This document shows, piece after piece, positions 46,781-55,118 of a DNA stretch of 64,000 nt. Below the pieces are notes generated by a model. The model ran no database searches, was not told the DNA's origin, and saw only the letters and a program-made list of their open reading frames with translations. Each line of letters opens with the position of its first letter. Positions within the stretch are counted from its first letter, which is position 1. The translations under genes and the position numbers were made by a program. The DNA comes from Labilibacter sediminis (GTDB taxonomy: Bacteria; Bacteroidota; Bacteroidia; Bacteroidales; Marinilabiliaceae), in contig NZ_VCHY01000017.1 in the NCBI RefSeq assembly GCF_005877885.1, positions 1-64,000 on the forward strand, in the 5' to 3' direction.

Positions 46781-46810
46781 ACCCTGGTAATCATCCGGGG
46801 TTAGTTTTTT
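46781..46810 (+). terminator. Terminator-like REP hairpin after the flavin reductase gene
   Basis: ACCCTGG (46781-46787) pairs with CCGGGGT (46795-46801, one G-U pair) and is followed by TAGTTTTTT. The same ACCCTGG...ATCCGGGGTTA sequence occurs at 58609-58630. Confidence 0.5.
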
Positions 46811-46934
46811 ACCTCTTTGGAGGATTCACATTTTTATAATTTAAAATTCCAATATATTCGCTCAATACACATTGCAGATTCTCCCATTGTTGAGTAACTT
46901 ACTTATGCATTTAACAAACTAAAATCAAAACCTT

Positions 46935-47306
46935 ATGATGATTTATAATGTATTGGCAGATATGGTATTCCTGCTCCACATATTGTTCATCGTATATGTG
47001 GTTTTTGGAGCCATATTGGTATTAAGGTGGCGAAAAACTATCTGGATACATATTCCCATGGCAATTTGGGGAGTGATTGTGGAATGGGGAAATATTATTT
47101 GTCCTTTAACTCCTCTTGAAAACCATTTACGTAGTCTTGCAGGGGGTGCTGAATATGAGTTAAGCTTTACAGAGCAATATCTCTACCCTCTTGTTTATCT
47201 TGAAGCCTTAAATCGTGAATTACAATTTCTTTTAGGTATATTAGTTATTGCTGTTAATGTTTTAATTTATGGTTTCATCTTAAGAAAAAGTAAAAAAAAT
47301 ATTTAA
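46935..47306 (+). CDS. DUF2784 membrane protein
   Basis: The 123-residue protein has three membrane helices (about 7-29, 38-57, 97-117) and the family's conserved positions: LHILFIVYVVFG, IHIPMAIWGVIVEW, CPLTPLENHLR. Members are small inner-membrane proteins of unknown function. It has its own short intergenic gap and a strong ATG after ACCTT. Confidence 0.88.
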   Translation: MMIYNVLADMVFLLHILFIVYVVFGAILVLRWRKTIWIHIPMAIWGVIVEWGNIICPLTPLENHLRSLAGGAEYELSFTEQYLYPLVYLEALNRELQFLLGILVIAVNVLIYGFILRKSKKNI

Positions 47307-47395
47307 TGCCAGCTTTAAGAATACTGAAGAACTCGTTGCTAAAATGGTAAATAACTGAAGTGCCCAACTGTTATAATTGCACAATTGAAAAGCAG

Positions 47396-48160
47396 ATGAA
47401 AACCGAAGGCGTCAAATACAAATCGATATATTTTAGATTTTATGCAGAGTTAAACGATTTTCTTCCCTCTGATAAAAAACAGAAAATATTTGAGTTTGAA
47501 TTTGCCGGACCCTTGAAAGTTCAGGAAGCTATATTAGCAATGCATATTCCCCTTTCCGAAGTTGATTTGGTCATCATTAACGGACAATCAAAAAAATTTA
47601 ATTACTGGCTAAAAGATGACGACTTTATTTCAGTGTACCCTGTATTTGAAAGTTTTGATATATCCTCACTTAACGCTCTGCGTCCTCATCCTTTGCGCGA
47701 AACAAAATTTATTTTAGATGCACACCTGGGTAAACTCGCTAAATATTTAAGGATGGCAGGCTTTAATGCGCTGTATGATCCGGATTTTAAAGACCCTCAA
47801 ATCATTGATATTTCTGTTGATACAAAAAGAATTATTCTTACCCGTGACAAAGCATTACTGAGGTCTGTTCGAATTAAACATGGCTATTATGTCAGAAATA
47901 TCAATCCGCTGAAACAATTCAAAGAGATCATCTGCAAGTTCGACCTTGTTTCGCAATTCAATCCATTAAACCGGTGTTTAGTATGCAATCAATTGCTAAA
48001 ACAAATAGCAAAAATTGATGTAGAAACTCTGGTAAGTCCTGATATTTACAACCGCTTTACCCATTTTTATCAATGTCAGCAATGTCATAAAATCTTCTGG
48101 AAAGGAAGTCACTTCGACAGAATGAGACAGTTTATTTATGAAATAAGCAAATCTGTTTAA
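47396..48160 (+). CDS. Mut7-C RNase-domain protein with N-terminal ubiquitin-like domain
   Basis: An ATG at 47396 is preferred over the in-frame GTG at 47360. The N-terminal ~80 residues are the Mut7-C ubiquitin-like fold (YFRFYAELNDFL, then SEVDLVIINGQ and DDDFISVYPVFESF). The rest is the Mut7-C PIN-like domain: DAHLGKLAKYLRMAGFN, RIILTRDKALL, and a zinc ribbon with CLVCNQ and CQQCHKIFWKGSHFDRM. The family is a predicted RNase linked to RNA turnover; the substrate is not known. The stop codon at 48158-48160 lies inside the large palindrome at 48156-48331. Confidence 0.88.
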   Translation: MKTEGVKYKSIYFRFYAELNDFLPSDKKQKIFEFEFAGPLKVQEAILAMHIPLSEVDLVIINGQSKKFNYWLKDDDFISVYPVFESFDISSLNALRPHPLRETKFILDAHLGKLAKYLRMAGFNALYDPDFKDPQIIDISVDTKRIILTRDKALLRSVRIKHGYYVRNINPLKQFKEIICKFDLVSQFNPLNRCLVCNQLLKQIAKIDVETLVSPDIYNRFTHFYQCQQCHKIFWKGSHFDRMRQFIYEISKSV

Positions 48161-48331
48161 CCCGCAATATGCGTTAGAAAACCTATTACGTAATGAAACT
48201 ACTGCCAATCAAACCGTAAACTAACTTGTTTCAACTCACCATAGCGGCGCTATGAGTCGTCTCAACAAGTCCTTGATTGTTTGCACTTTCATTCCTCATT
48301 ACGATGTTCTAACACATAATCCGGGTTTAAA
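48156..48331. repeat. 176-bp imperfect palindrome
   Basis: The left arm (TTTAACCCGCAATATGCGTT at 48156, on through CGTAATGAAAC and AATCAA to CATAGCG) is the near reverse complement of the right arm (GCGCTATGAGTCG through TTGATTGTTTGC, CATTACG to TAACACATAATCCGGGTTTA). The centre is CATAGCGGCGCTATG at 48240-48254. The arms differ by several substitutions and small gaps. It could be a MITE, a DNA-hairpin element, or a long RNA hairpin ending the upstream message. No target duplication is obvious. The remaining gap to 48435 holds nothing else I recognise. Confidence 0.75.
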
Positions 48332-48435
48332 AATCATCATCTTTAATACACACCTCGGTTTAATGGACAAAGTGCCTTGTTTTTCGTAAATTTACTTATA
48401 ACCTGAATGGATAATGCGTTGGTAATTTTTGAAAT

Positions 48436-49140
48436 ATGAAGTACACTTTTATCATACAATTATTATGGATAATATTAGTATACGGTCATGTTCAATCTCA
48501 ACCAGTAGATAAATTTGAGAAAGCCAGAAAATCAATGGTACAAGATCAGATAAACCCCAGAGATATTACGGATAAAGCCACCCTGGCGGCTATGGGTAAA
48601 GTACCACGCCATTTATTTGTTCCAAGCGGATATGTAAGTATAGCCTACAAAGACGGTCCTGTTCCCATTGGATATGGACAAACAATTTCGCAACCGTTTA
48701 TTGTGGCTTATATGACGCAGGCCATTAAGCCAAAACCAAACTACAAAGTATTGGAAATAGGCACCGGCTCCGGATATCAGGCGGCTATTTTAGCAGAGAT
48801 TGTTGATAGTGTCTTTTCTGTAGAAATTATACCTGAGTTGGGCGACAAGGCTAAGAAACTATTAAACAAACTGGATTACGATAATGTACACATTAAAATT
48901 GATGATGGATATTTCGGATGGAAAGAACATGCTCCTTTCGATGCCATTATCGTTACAGCTGCAGCCACTTATATTCCTCCGCCACTAATAGAGCAATTAA
49001 AAACTGGTGGTTATATGATCATTCCTGTTGGTCATCCTTTTCAAGTTCAAAAGTTGGTAATGGTACAAAAAAAAGAAAAGAAAATTAGTACCAGAACCAT
49101 GCTCCCTGTTCGTTTTGTTCCATTTACCCGATCAAAATGA
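48436..49140 (+). CDS. pcm: Protein-L-isoaspartate O-methyltransferase, exported form
   Basis: The 234-residue enzyme has the PCMT layout: a start helix with MVQDQINPRDITD, VPRHLFVPSGYVSIAYKDGPVPIGYGQTIS, SAM motif I VLEIGTGSGYQAA, motif II FDAIIVTAAATYIP, and a C-terminal LVPFTRSK-like end (RFVPFTRS). It repairs isoaspartate in damaged proteins using S-adenosylmethionine. Unlike the common cytoplasmic form it has a signal peptide (residues 1-22, ending QSQP), so it may act in the periplasm, where SAM supply is a puzzle. Its stop overlaps the start of the next gene by four bases (ATGA). Confidence 0.93.
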   Translation: MKYTFIIQLLWIILVYGHVQSQPVDKFEKARKSMVQDQINPRDITDKATLAAMGKVPRHLFVPSGYVSIAYKDGPVPIGYGQTISQPFIVAYMTQAIKPKPNYKVLEIGTGSGYQAAILAEIVDSVFSVEIIPELGDKAKKLLNKLDYDNVHIKIDDGYFGWKEHAPFDAIIVTAAATYIPPPLIEQLKTGGYMIIPVGHPFQVQKLVMVQKKEKKISTRTMLPVRFVPFTRSK

Positions 49141-51512
49141 AAAAGGACTATTTTGCTCTGGACGTCAGCCTTTTTCTCTTGTCGGCAGCTGTTATTGGCT
49201 TTCAGTTAACCTTAATGCAAATCCTCTCTATCCAACAATGGAGTCACATGGCATCCATGGTTATTTCTATTGCACTGCTTGGATTTGGCGCTTCCGGAAC
49301 CTTACTCGCTATATTAAAGAAATACCTGCTAAAACAATTTGACAAATATTATACTACTCTTTTGCTTTTAAGCGCAATTACCATGGTTCTATCTCCCATT
49401 CTGACAGGTAGCTCATGGTTACAGTTCGACACCTACCTTATTTTCATTAACTCTGGTCATATCTTTAGACTAATCATGACCTGCCTCCTATATTTTATTC
49501 CTTTTGTATTGGCTGCCCTGGCTATAGGCATGTCATTTACTTACCAGGCCGACAGAATCGGCAGGTTATATTTTGCCAACCTTTTAGGCTCAGGAGCGGG
49601 AGCCATAATCACAGTATTGTTCATGTGGAAAATAATGCCTCAACACCTGCCTTTGATCAACGCCTCATTTACACTTGTAGGCGCTTTATTTTTCTATCTT
49701 TTAAAGCCGCAAAATTCAACATGCAAATTACTGTTTACCCTTACTTTCTGTGTCTGCATAATGAGTTTCTATATTGCTCCCGATATACAACCTTCGGAAT
49801 ATAAAAGTTGGAGTAAAGCCATTCGTTTACCTCAGGCCAAAATACAAACAGTGCAAAACAGCCCCTATGGTTTGGTGCAAACCATTTCATCATCTGCGAT
49901 ACGCTATGCTCCCTCTGTTAGTTTAACAAATACAGAAACCATTCCTCAGGCCGGCTTAGCTTTCGTGAACGGAGAAAGTGTTGGCTATTTCCCAACAGAC
50001 AGCACAAACAAGCTATTTCCACTTTTACAGTGCACGCCTGTAGCGCTTGCATATCAACTAAAGCATCGAAAAAGTACACTTATTTTGCAATCAGGGATGG
50101 GTGAACAAATTCACCTGGCACTTCTGAAAAATTCGAAGCAAATAACTACCACAGAAGTTAATCCTGTATTACATAGCCTGACAAAATCATTTCTAAACAA
50201 CACTAAGTATAACTCCCAAATATTATTTAATAACAGCAGTGCCAGATCCTTTTTAAAACAAGATAGCACAACCTTTGATGCTATCCTGTTCCCGGCCATT
50301 GGTTCCTTTTACGGATCATCAGGATTATATGCCTTACAGGAACAAAATTGGCTTACCATTGAAGCTTTTATGGAGGCTCGGGATCACCTGACTAATGATG
50401 GAATTTTGTGTGTTCCTTGTTGGCTGGATTATCCCTATCGCTCACCACTAAAACTTATTGCTACCCTGGATGAAGTAATAAAAAATCAGAATATTGACAC
50501 AACCGAGACTTACCTCATCGGTGTTAAAAACTGGAATCAAATCACCTTCTTCATGAAACGCACACCTTTCTCTGATGAGGAGATAAGTCAAACCACTGAA
50601 TTCTGCGACTCCCTTTTATTTGATCCTTTAATATTTAATAATTCCTTATTGGTTGATGTAAATCCGATTCACACTACAGCTGACACCCTCTTTAATCACT
50701 ACAATAAGCAGTTAACCTCTGCTCAAAAAGGCAAATTTTATCCAACTTATCCTTTTCGCGTTAAACCGGCAACAGACAATAAGCCTTACTTTTTTCACTT
50801 TCTAAAACCTGCCGGCTTAAACAAACTTATAAACGATTTCAATATTGCCGGCATACCTTATTTCGAATTGGGGTACCTTCTTGCATTAATCACATTTTTA
50901 TTCATTGTTGTATTTGGAGTATCGTTTATCATTTTACCCCTCAAAATTGTTAACCAACTAAAAATTAAACCAAGTGTATTCAATTATTTTGCAGCTATTG
51001 GCATTGCTTATATGATCACAGAAATGGTTCTTATTCATCAATTCAATATCTACTTTGATAATCCTGTTTATGCTGTAGCCATTATCATTGGTATTCTATT
51101 GATCTCATCAGGAATTGGCAGCTATATCTCCGAAAAAATACGTACTAAAAACTCCTTATGGATAGCACCTTTACTTATTGCTTTCATTATAGGGATATAC
51201 CTTATCTGCTTACCTTATTTTATAAACATCACCATGGCATTTACACTTAGTTATAAAATCATTTTTAGTCTGGTAACCATTGGATGTCTGGGATTTGTTA
51301 TGGGTTTACCTTTCCCTTTGGCCATTAAACAATTGTCCATAGAAAATAAAGATACCATTCCCTCAGCATGGGCCACCAACGGCTTTTTCTCTGTGGCAGC
51401 TACCCCGTTAGCCATATTACTTTCCATAGAAATTGGTTTTAGCGGATTATTTATCATCGGGGCATGCAGTTATTTACTGGCTTCTTTTTCCATCTTTTCG
51501 GCAACTTCATAG
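49137..51512 (+). CDS. Spermidine-synthase-like methyltransferase fused to membrane helices
   Basis: The 791-residue protein has about six N-terminal membrane helices (to ~200), a soluble central part (~215-575) resembling a spermidine-synthase/SAM-binding fold (LILQSGMGEQIHLALLKNS, TTTEVNPVLHSL, FDAILFPAIGSFYG), and about six C-terminal helices (590-790). Proteins of this plan are usually named membrane spermidine synthase or fused MFS/spermidine synthase; their true reaction is not known. ATGA overlap with the pcm gene suggests translational coupling. The last 43 bases overlap the convergent gene at 51470. Confidence 0.85.
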   Translation: MKKDYFALDVSLFLLSAAVIGFQLTLMQILSIQQWSHMASMVISIALLGFGASGTLLAILKKYLLKQFDKYYTTLLLLSAITMVLSPILTGSSWLQFDTYLIFINSGHIFRLIMTCLLYFIPFVLAALAIGMSFTYQADRIGRLYFANLLGSGAGAIITVLFMWKIMPQHLPLINASFTLVGALFFYLLKPQNSTCKLLFTLTFCVCIMSFYIAPDIQPSEYKSWSKAIRLPQAKIQTVQNSPYGLVQTISSSAIRYAPSVSLTNTETIPQAGLAFVNGESVGYFPTDSTNKLFPLLQCTPVALAYQLKHRKSTLILQSGMGEQIHLALLKNSKQITTTEVNPVLHSLTKSFLNNTKYNSQILFNNSSARSFLKQDSTTFDAILFPAIGSFYGSSGLYALQEQNWLTIEAFMEARDHLTNDGILCVPCWLDYPYRSPLKLIATLDEVIKNQNIDTTETYLIGVKNWNQITFFMKRTPFSDEEISQTTEFCDSLLFDPLIFNNSLLVDVNPIHTTADTLFNHYNKQLTSAQKGKFYPTYPFRVKPATDNKPYFFHFLKPAGLNKLINDFNIAGIPYFELGYLLALITFLFIVVFGVSFIILPLKIVNQLKIKPSVFNYFAAIGIAYMITEMVLIHQFNIYFDNPVYAVAIIIGILLISSGIGSYISEKIRTKNSLWIAPLLIAFIIGIYLICLPYFINITMAFTLSYKIIFSLVTIGCLGFVMGLPFPLAIKQLSIENKDTIPSAWATNGFFSVAATPLAILLSIEIGFSGLFIIGACSYLLASFSIFSATS

Positions 51513-53932
51513 AAATAAACGAATCGAAGCAAATGAGCTACTGATTTTATTTCGCTAAGTATACTTAACGCTTCGCTAAGCTGATTATCTGCTATTAAGA
51601 ATTCCACTTTTATCAGTTTATATCTCAATTCAATATACTTCCTTGTATTAACCGGAATAGTTTGAAAGTTAACCTGATCAAAAATGACCTTTGCTTTTTT
51701 CTGATGACCGGTATTCAGCAAAGCCCTGGCATATATCGCTCTAAACAATTGATAATGTGCGGCAGCTTCGAATCTCGTAAACTCATAATTTTTAAAGATA
51801 TGATCTGACAGTTGAATAATTTCGTTGAAACGATTGCCATAGTTAAGTGCAAAAATAATAGATAATTCAAATTGAGGAATACTGTTTGTCTTTTGGTCAC
51901 CAACAACAATAATTTGCTCTACTTTACGCCATAAGGTATTCAATAAATCTGAAGATAAGGTATTCAAGTAAACCGACTCATATATAATCTGCACAGCAAA
52001 ATACAAACCATTACCCAAAGGCTGACTATTGTTTGCATATTCTAATTTGCGGATAAAAGTATATTCTTCTTCACAACGAACAGTATCTGCTGACAGAAAG
52101 TATTGCATGAATTTCATAAAATGTCCGTAAAATTGAGCCTTTGATCCAGTATTGTATTTCAAATAATAATCCATATTATCCCCCGAATGTAACACCAGGC
52201 AGTCCATATCGAAAAAACTCTCAAAGTAAAATAATTGACCGCTTTGTGATTGTGCATACCAGGGAATTAATATATCTCTAACTTTTTTGTTTTTCCGAAG
52301 CTCAAGACCGATAACAGAGATTATCTCATGGAAGGGTGCACTGGCAGGATTAAGCGGTGCCTTGCAATTAGGCATTTGAAAAAGTGAATAGATATCTCTT
52401 AGAAAGATTGTTTTTTCCTCTTTAAAGGCAATTTTAATGATATACTTAATAATGTTACACTGAATACCTGAGTTCTTATTGTAGAAGGTGATGATCCGTA
52501 ATAGAAGCTTTTGGTTAAGTTCATTCTCTTTTAACCACCTGTTTGCCAAGAAAAACTCCAGTAATATATTATGTGTAAATTCTACAAATGTTTGTACCGA
52601 CAAATAACTTCCGGGCACTTTGTATTCATGAAAAATACCTGCAGATAAAAGTTCCTTATAGGCAATTTCATATTCAGGAACCACTAATAGATCATCTTTA
52701 TTAACAGAGGTTTCTATTCTTGCATTATCACAAATTTTGAAAAAAGTATCAATAAGCTTTAACTTTTCAACGGCAATCGGATCCGTTAATATAAGCTTAT
52801 GAAAATATTGATATAGTAATTCAATGTCGGTATAAATATTACTATTTTTTTGTACCTCTAAAAACAGATGTAAAAAATATGGATAGTTGATTATATCCAA
52901 TATTTCAGGAAAATGAAACTTTATTACATCTAAACTTTTGGGAGAATGATTGTATTCTAATATTGACCTTATTTCACTCTCTTCAAGAAGTGGCACATTG
53001 ATAGATTCTGCAATATTTTCCTCAAAAGACACATCATACCAATGTGCTTTCTGGAGAGGATTTTTATTCATTAGGTATCTAAAAATCTGCCAATTATCCG
53101 GCCGGCAAGAAATGATTAATTTGAACCAGGAAATATGTTCGTATGAGGCTACAATTTTTAATAAGTTATCTACAAATAAGTTTAGTTTCTCAGCCTGACT
53201 AAATATATCATTAATACCATCAATTATTAATATAAACCGTCCTTTTACCTCTTCCGGATTATCTCTGAAATAATTACTAAAACTGTTCTTGGGATCAAAC
53301 TCCAGTAGATTATATATCCTGTTTACTTTAATATTCAGAGAAAGAAGTTTAACCAATATTCGACCGTCAATCAAACAAATAATATCCTTTGGATTTTTAG
53401 GATCCGGACCTGTAAAATACTTATCAACCAGTTGAGTAATGAGTAATGTTTTACCATAACCTTCAGGTGCAATAAAAGCTGTAGCCAGTTGCTTACTCTT
53501 AAAAAAAGATTCAATTTTTGTTTTGGCAAATGGTCGTAACGGAAACTCAGTAATTTGATTTCCAACTTTAGTATTCATCGACTGAAGGCTGTAATCTGTT
53601 ACCACACGAGCGCGTTTCTTCAGTTGATCCCAGGAGTCTTCCTTTGAAAATGTATGTTTTTCTTTTTCAAAACTATTGATAAAATCCTGCCAGTTATTAA
53701 AATCCAGGTACATGGATAGCGTATCAAGCGTAAATTTAGAAGGATTAAACTGCGATTCAACAATACCAAAAAAACGTTTTAAAGTAGTTACACTAACCTG
53801 ACGATTGGTATATGTTGATATTTCTTCGGACAAAACCAAACAATCTTTGGCATATGAAATCTCTTTTCCAAACTTCTTCTGAATTTCTTCTATAATACAG
53901 GTGACAAATTTACCTATAGTAGCTTTTTCCAT
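51470..53932 (-). CDS. NACHT/STAND-type NTPase with HTH-like start and TPR-like end
   Basis: The 820-residue protein begins with a ~90-residue domain that I recognise from other Bacteroidota regulators (YAKDCLVLSEEISTYTNRQV, TTLKRFFGI). A STAND ATPase follows: Walker A APEGYGKT (155-162), Walker B RFILIIDGIND (232-242), and a sensor motif LIISCRPDNW. Residues ~430-820 are alpha-helical, TPR-like, with a WFYEF-like tail (RFVYFYEVAEKMEK). There is no known effector domain, so it could be a signal-regulated switch or adaptor. It is convergent with and overlaps 43 bases of the membrane-protein gene. Confidence 0.75.
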   Translation of the reverse strand: MEKATIGKFVTCIIEEIQKKFGKEISYAKDCLVLSEEISTYTNRQVSVTTLKRFFGIVESQFNPSKFTLDTLSMYLDFNNWQDFINSFEKEKHTFSKEDSWDQLKKRARVVTDYSLQSMNTKVGNQITEFPLRPFAKTKIESFFKSKQLATAFIAPEGYGKTLLITQLVDKYFTGPDPKNPKDIICLIDGRILVKLLSLNIKVNRIYNLLEFDPKNSFSNYFRDNPEEVKGRFILIIDGINDIFSQAEKLNLFVDNLLKIVASYEHISWFKLIISCRPDNWQIFRYLMNKNPLQKAHWYDVSFEENIAESINVPLLEESEIRSILEYNHSPKSLDVIKFHFPEILDIINYPYFLHLFLEVQKNSNIYTDIELLYQYFHKLILTDPIAVEKLKLIDTFFKICDNARIETSVNKDDLLVVPEYEIAYKELLSAGIFHEYKVPGSYLSVQTFVEFTHNILLEFFLANRWLKENELNQKLLLRIITFYNKNSGIQCNIIKYIIKIAFKEEKTIFLRDIYSLFQMPNCKAPLNPASAPFHEIISVIGLELRKNKKVRDILIPWYAQSQSGQLFYFESFFDMDCLVLHSGDNMDYYLKYNTGSKAQFYGHFMKFMQYFLSADTVRCEEEYTFIRKLEYANNSQPLGNGLYFAVQIIYESVYLNTLSSDLLNTLWRKVEQIIVVGDQKTNSIPQFELSIIFALNYGNRFNEIIQLSDHIFKNYEFTRFEAAAHYQLFRAIYARALLNTGHQKKAKVIFDQVNFQTIPVNTRKYIELRYKLIKVEFLIADNQLSEALSILSEIKSVAHLLRFVYFYEVAEKMEKEASK

Positions 53933-54220
53933 AAATATAAACTGGTAATGGTTTCAAGGGTTCCTTACGTTTAAGTTGTGAATTTTATTAAAGAATCGCA
54001 AATATAATAGAGGGATTGTAAAATTGTCATGCTAAAAATCCCACTTCCCCAAAAAAGCTAACCTTTTTACGCTAGAAAAAATAAAGAACACCTGGCTGGA
54101 AGTCAATAAAATTGATAGAAGACGTAAAAAATATGACGAATGATTTTATAAAAAAAATGAACAAAATGAACAGGGAATGAACAATAAAATCAAGTAAAAT
54201 CTAATGTCAAGTACATATTT

Positions 54221-54451
54221 TTGAGATGCATGTTAAAACATAATTTTCAAAAACCAGATTTTATGAAGGAATATCTAGAGAAAACAAAAATCGCCCTTAA
54301 TCAATTAAAAAATCACTTAACTCCTCATGGTGAAGATCAAACTGCATCTGTTACCGATCTGGATAAACAAGAAAGCGACAACCCTGCTTATGCCTTTATT
54401 GTAGATTGGCAAGAACCCATGCTCATTAAAGATATGGGAAAGAATATGTGA
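54221..54451 (+). CDS. Small hypothetical protein
   Basis: The 76-residue frame is polar and has no signal peptide or known motif; Met15 (MKEYLEKTKIALNQL) is an alternative start and looks more natural as a helical beginning. It is followed by a clear terminator (54564-54602), which supports a real transcript on this strand. Upstream lie 288 bases in which I see no other gene. I do not recognise the product. Confidence 0.4.
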   Translation: MRCMLKHNFQKPDFMKEYLEKTKIALNQLKNHLTPHGEDQTASVTDLDKQESDNPAYAFIVDWQEPMLIKDMGKNM

Positions 54452-54563
54452 CCATACTTCTTAATTTTAATCGATAAGATTAATCTAAATATTTCCTGAT
54501 TAAAAAAGCATTTCCCATTAAACTTCAAAAGGTCATAATTGATATGTTAATAGTTAACCAATT

Positions 54564-54602
54564 GGCATCATCCATTATACTTTTGAAAAGGATGCCTTTT
54601 TA
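54564..54602 (+). terminator. Rho-independent terminator
   Basis: GGCATC (54564-54569) pairs with GATGCC (54591-54596) and is followed by TTTTTT. It lies about 110 bases after the small ORF and 69 bases ahead of the receiver-like gene. Confidence 0.65.
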
Positions 54603-54670
54603 ATCCAGTAGTTTAAGCTTAAAAACTACTTGTGCTCAATACATTAATTTACAAACTAAAATTTAACACT

Positions 54671-55066
54671 ATGTGGAATAACAACCCATTAAAAATTTTA
54701 ATTATCCAGGATTGTATTGATTCGATTAACTCACTCAGACAAACCCTTAAGGCTGACCAATTTCGTGTATTATCATGTAATGGTGATCATGGTTTTATTT
54801 TAAGCATAAAAGAAGAACCTGATGTAATTCTGTTAGATACCTGCCTTAACAACAGAAAGGGTTTTGAAATTCTTCAAAATTTAAAAAATCATTGGCGAAC
54901 AAAACACATTCCCATAATTATCGCCACAAAAATTAATACCCAACAGTACTGGGATGAAGCTTATCGTTTAGGCGCTTTAGGTTATATGATTATTGGTAAA
55001 CACAACCATTATTTGCCCGGTAAAATTAGTAAACTAATAACCTGTCCAAAAGCAATAGCTTCATAA
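54671..55066 (+). CDS. Divergent stand-alone receiver-domain protein
   Basis: The frame is open from 54632, but the ATG at 54671 (MWNNNPLKILIIQ) puts the first beta-strand directly after the start and is preferred. The 131-residue product is a single receiver: the phospho-accepting Asp is in VILLDTCL, but the first acidic pair is IIQDC (one Asp instead of two) and the conserved Thr/Lys pair is not clear. It is therefore a partly degenerate receiver. It precedes the GT4 and GH57 genes on the same strand by about 50 bases and may control them or be controlled with them. Confidence 0.8.
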   Translation: MWNNNPLKILIIQDCIDSINSLRQTLKADQFRVLSCNGDHGFILSIKEEPDVILLDTCLNNRKGFEILQNLKNHWRTKHIPIIIATKINTQQYWDEAYRLGALGYMIIGKHNHYLPGKISKLITCPKAIAS

Positions 55067-55118
55067 AAGCTAAACCGTAAAAACATATCAAAACCAAAAA
55101 AAATATACTACTAACTAC

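Noticed and set aside
51470-53932. Anti-phage defence system
   Set aside because: A NACHT-like ATPase is present, but there is no recognisable effector, nuclease or neighbouring defence gene, so the claim is only kept as a testable possibility.
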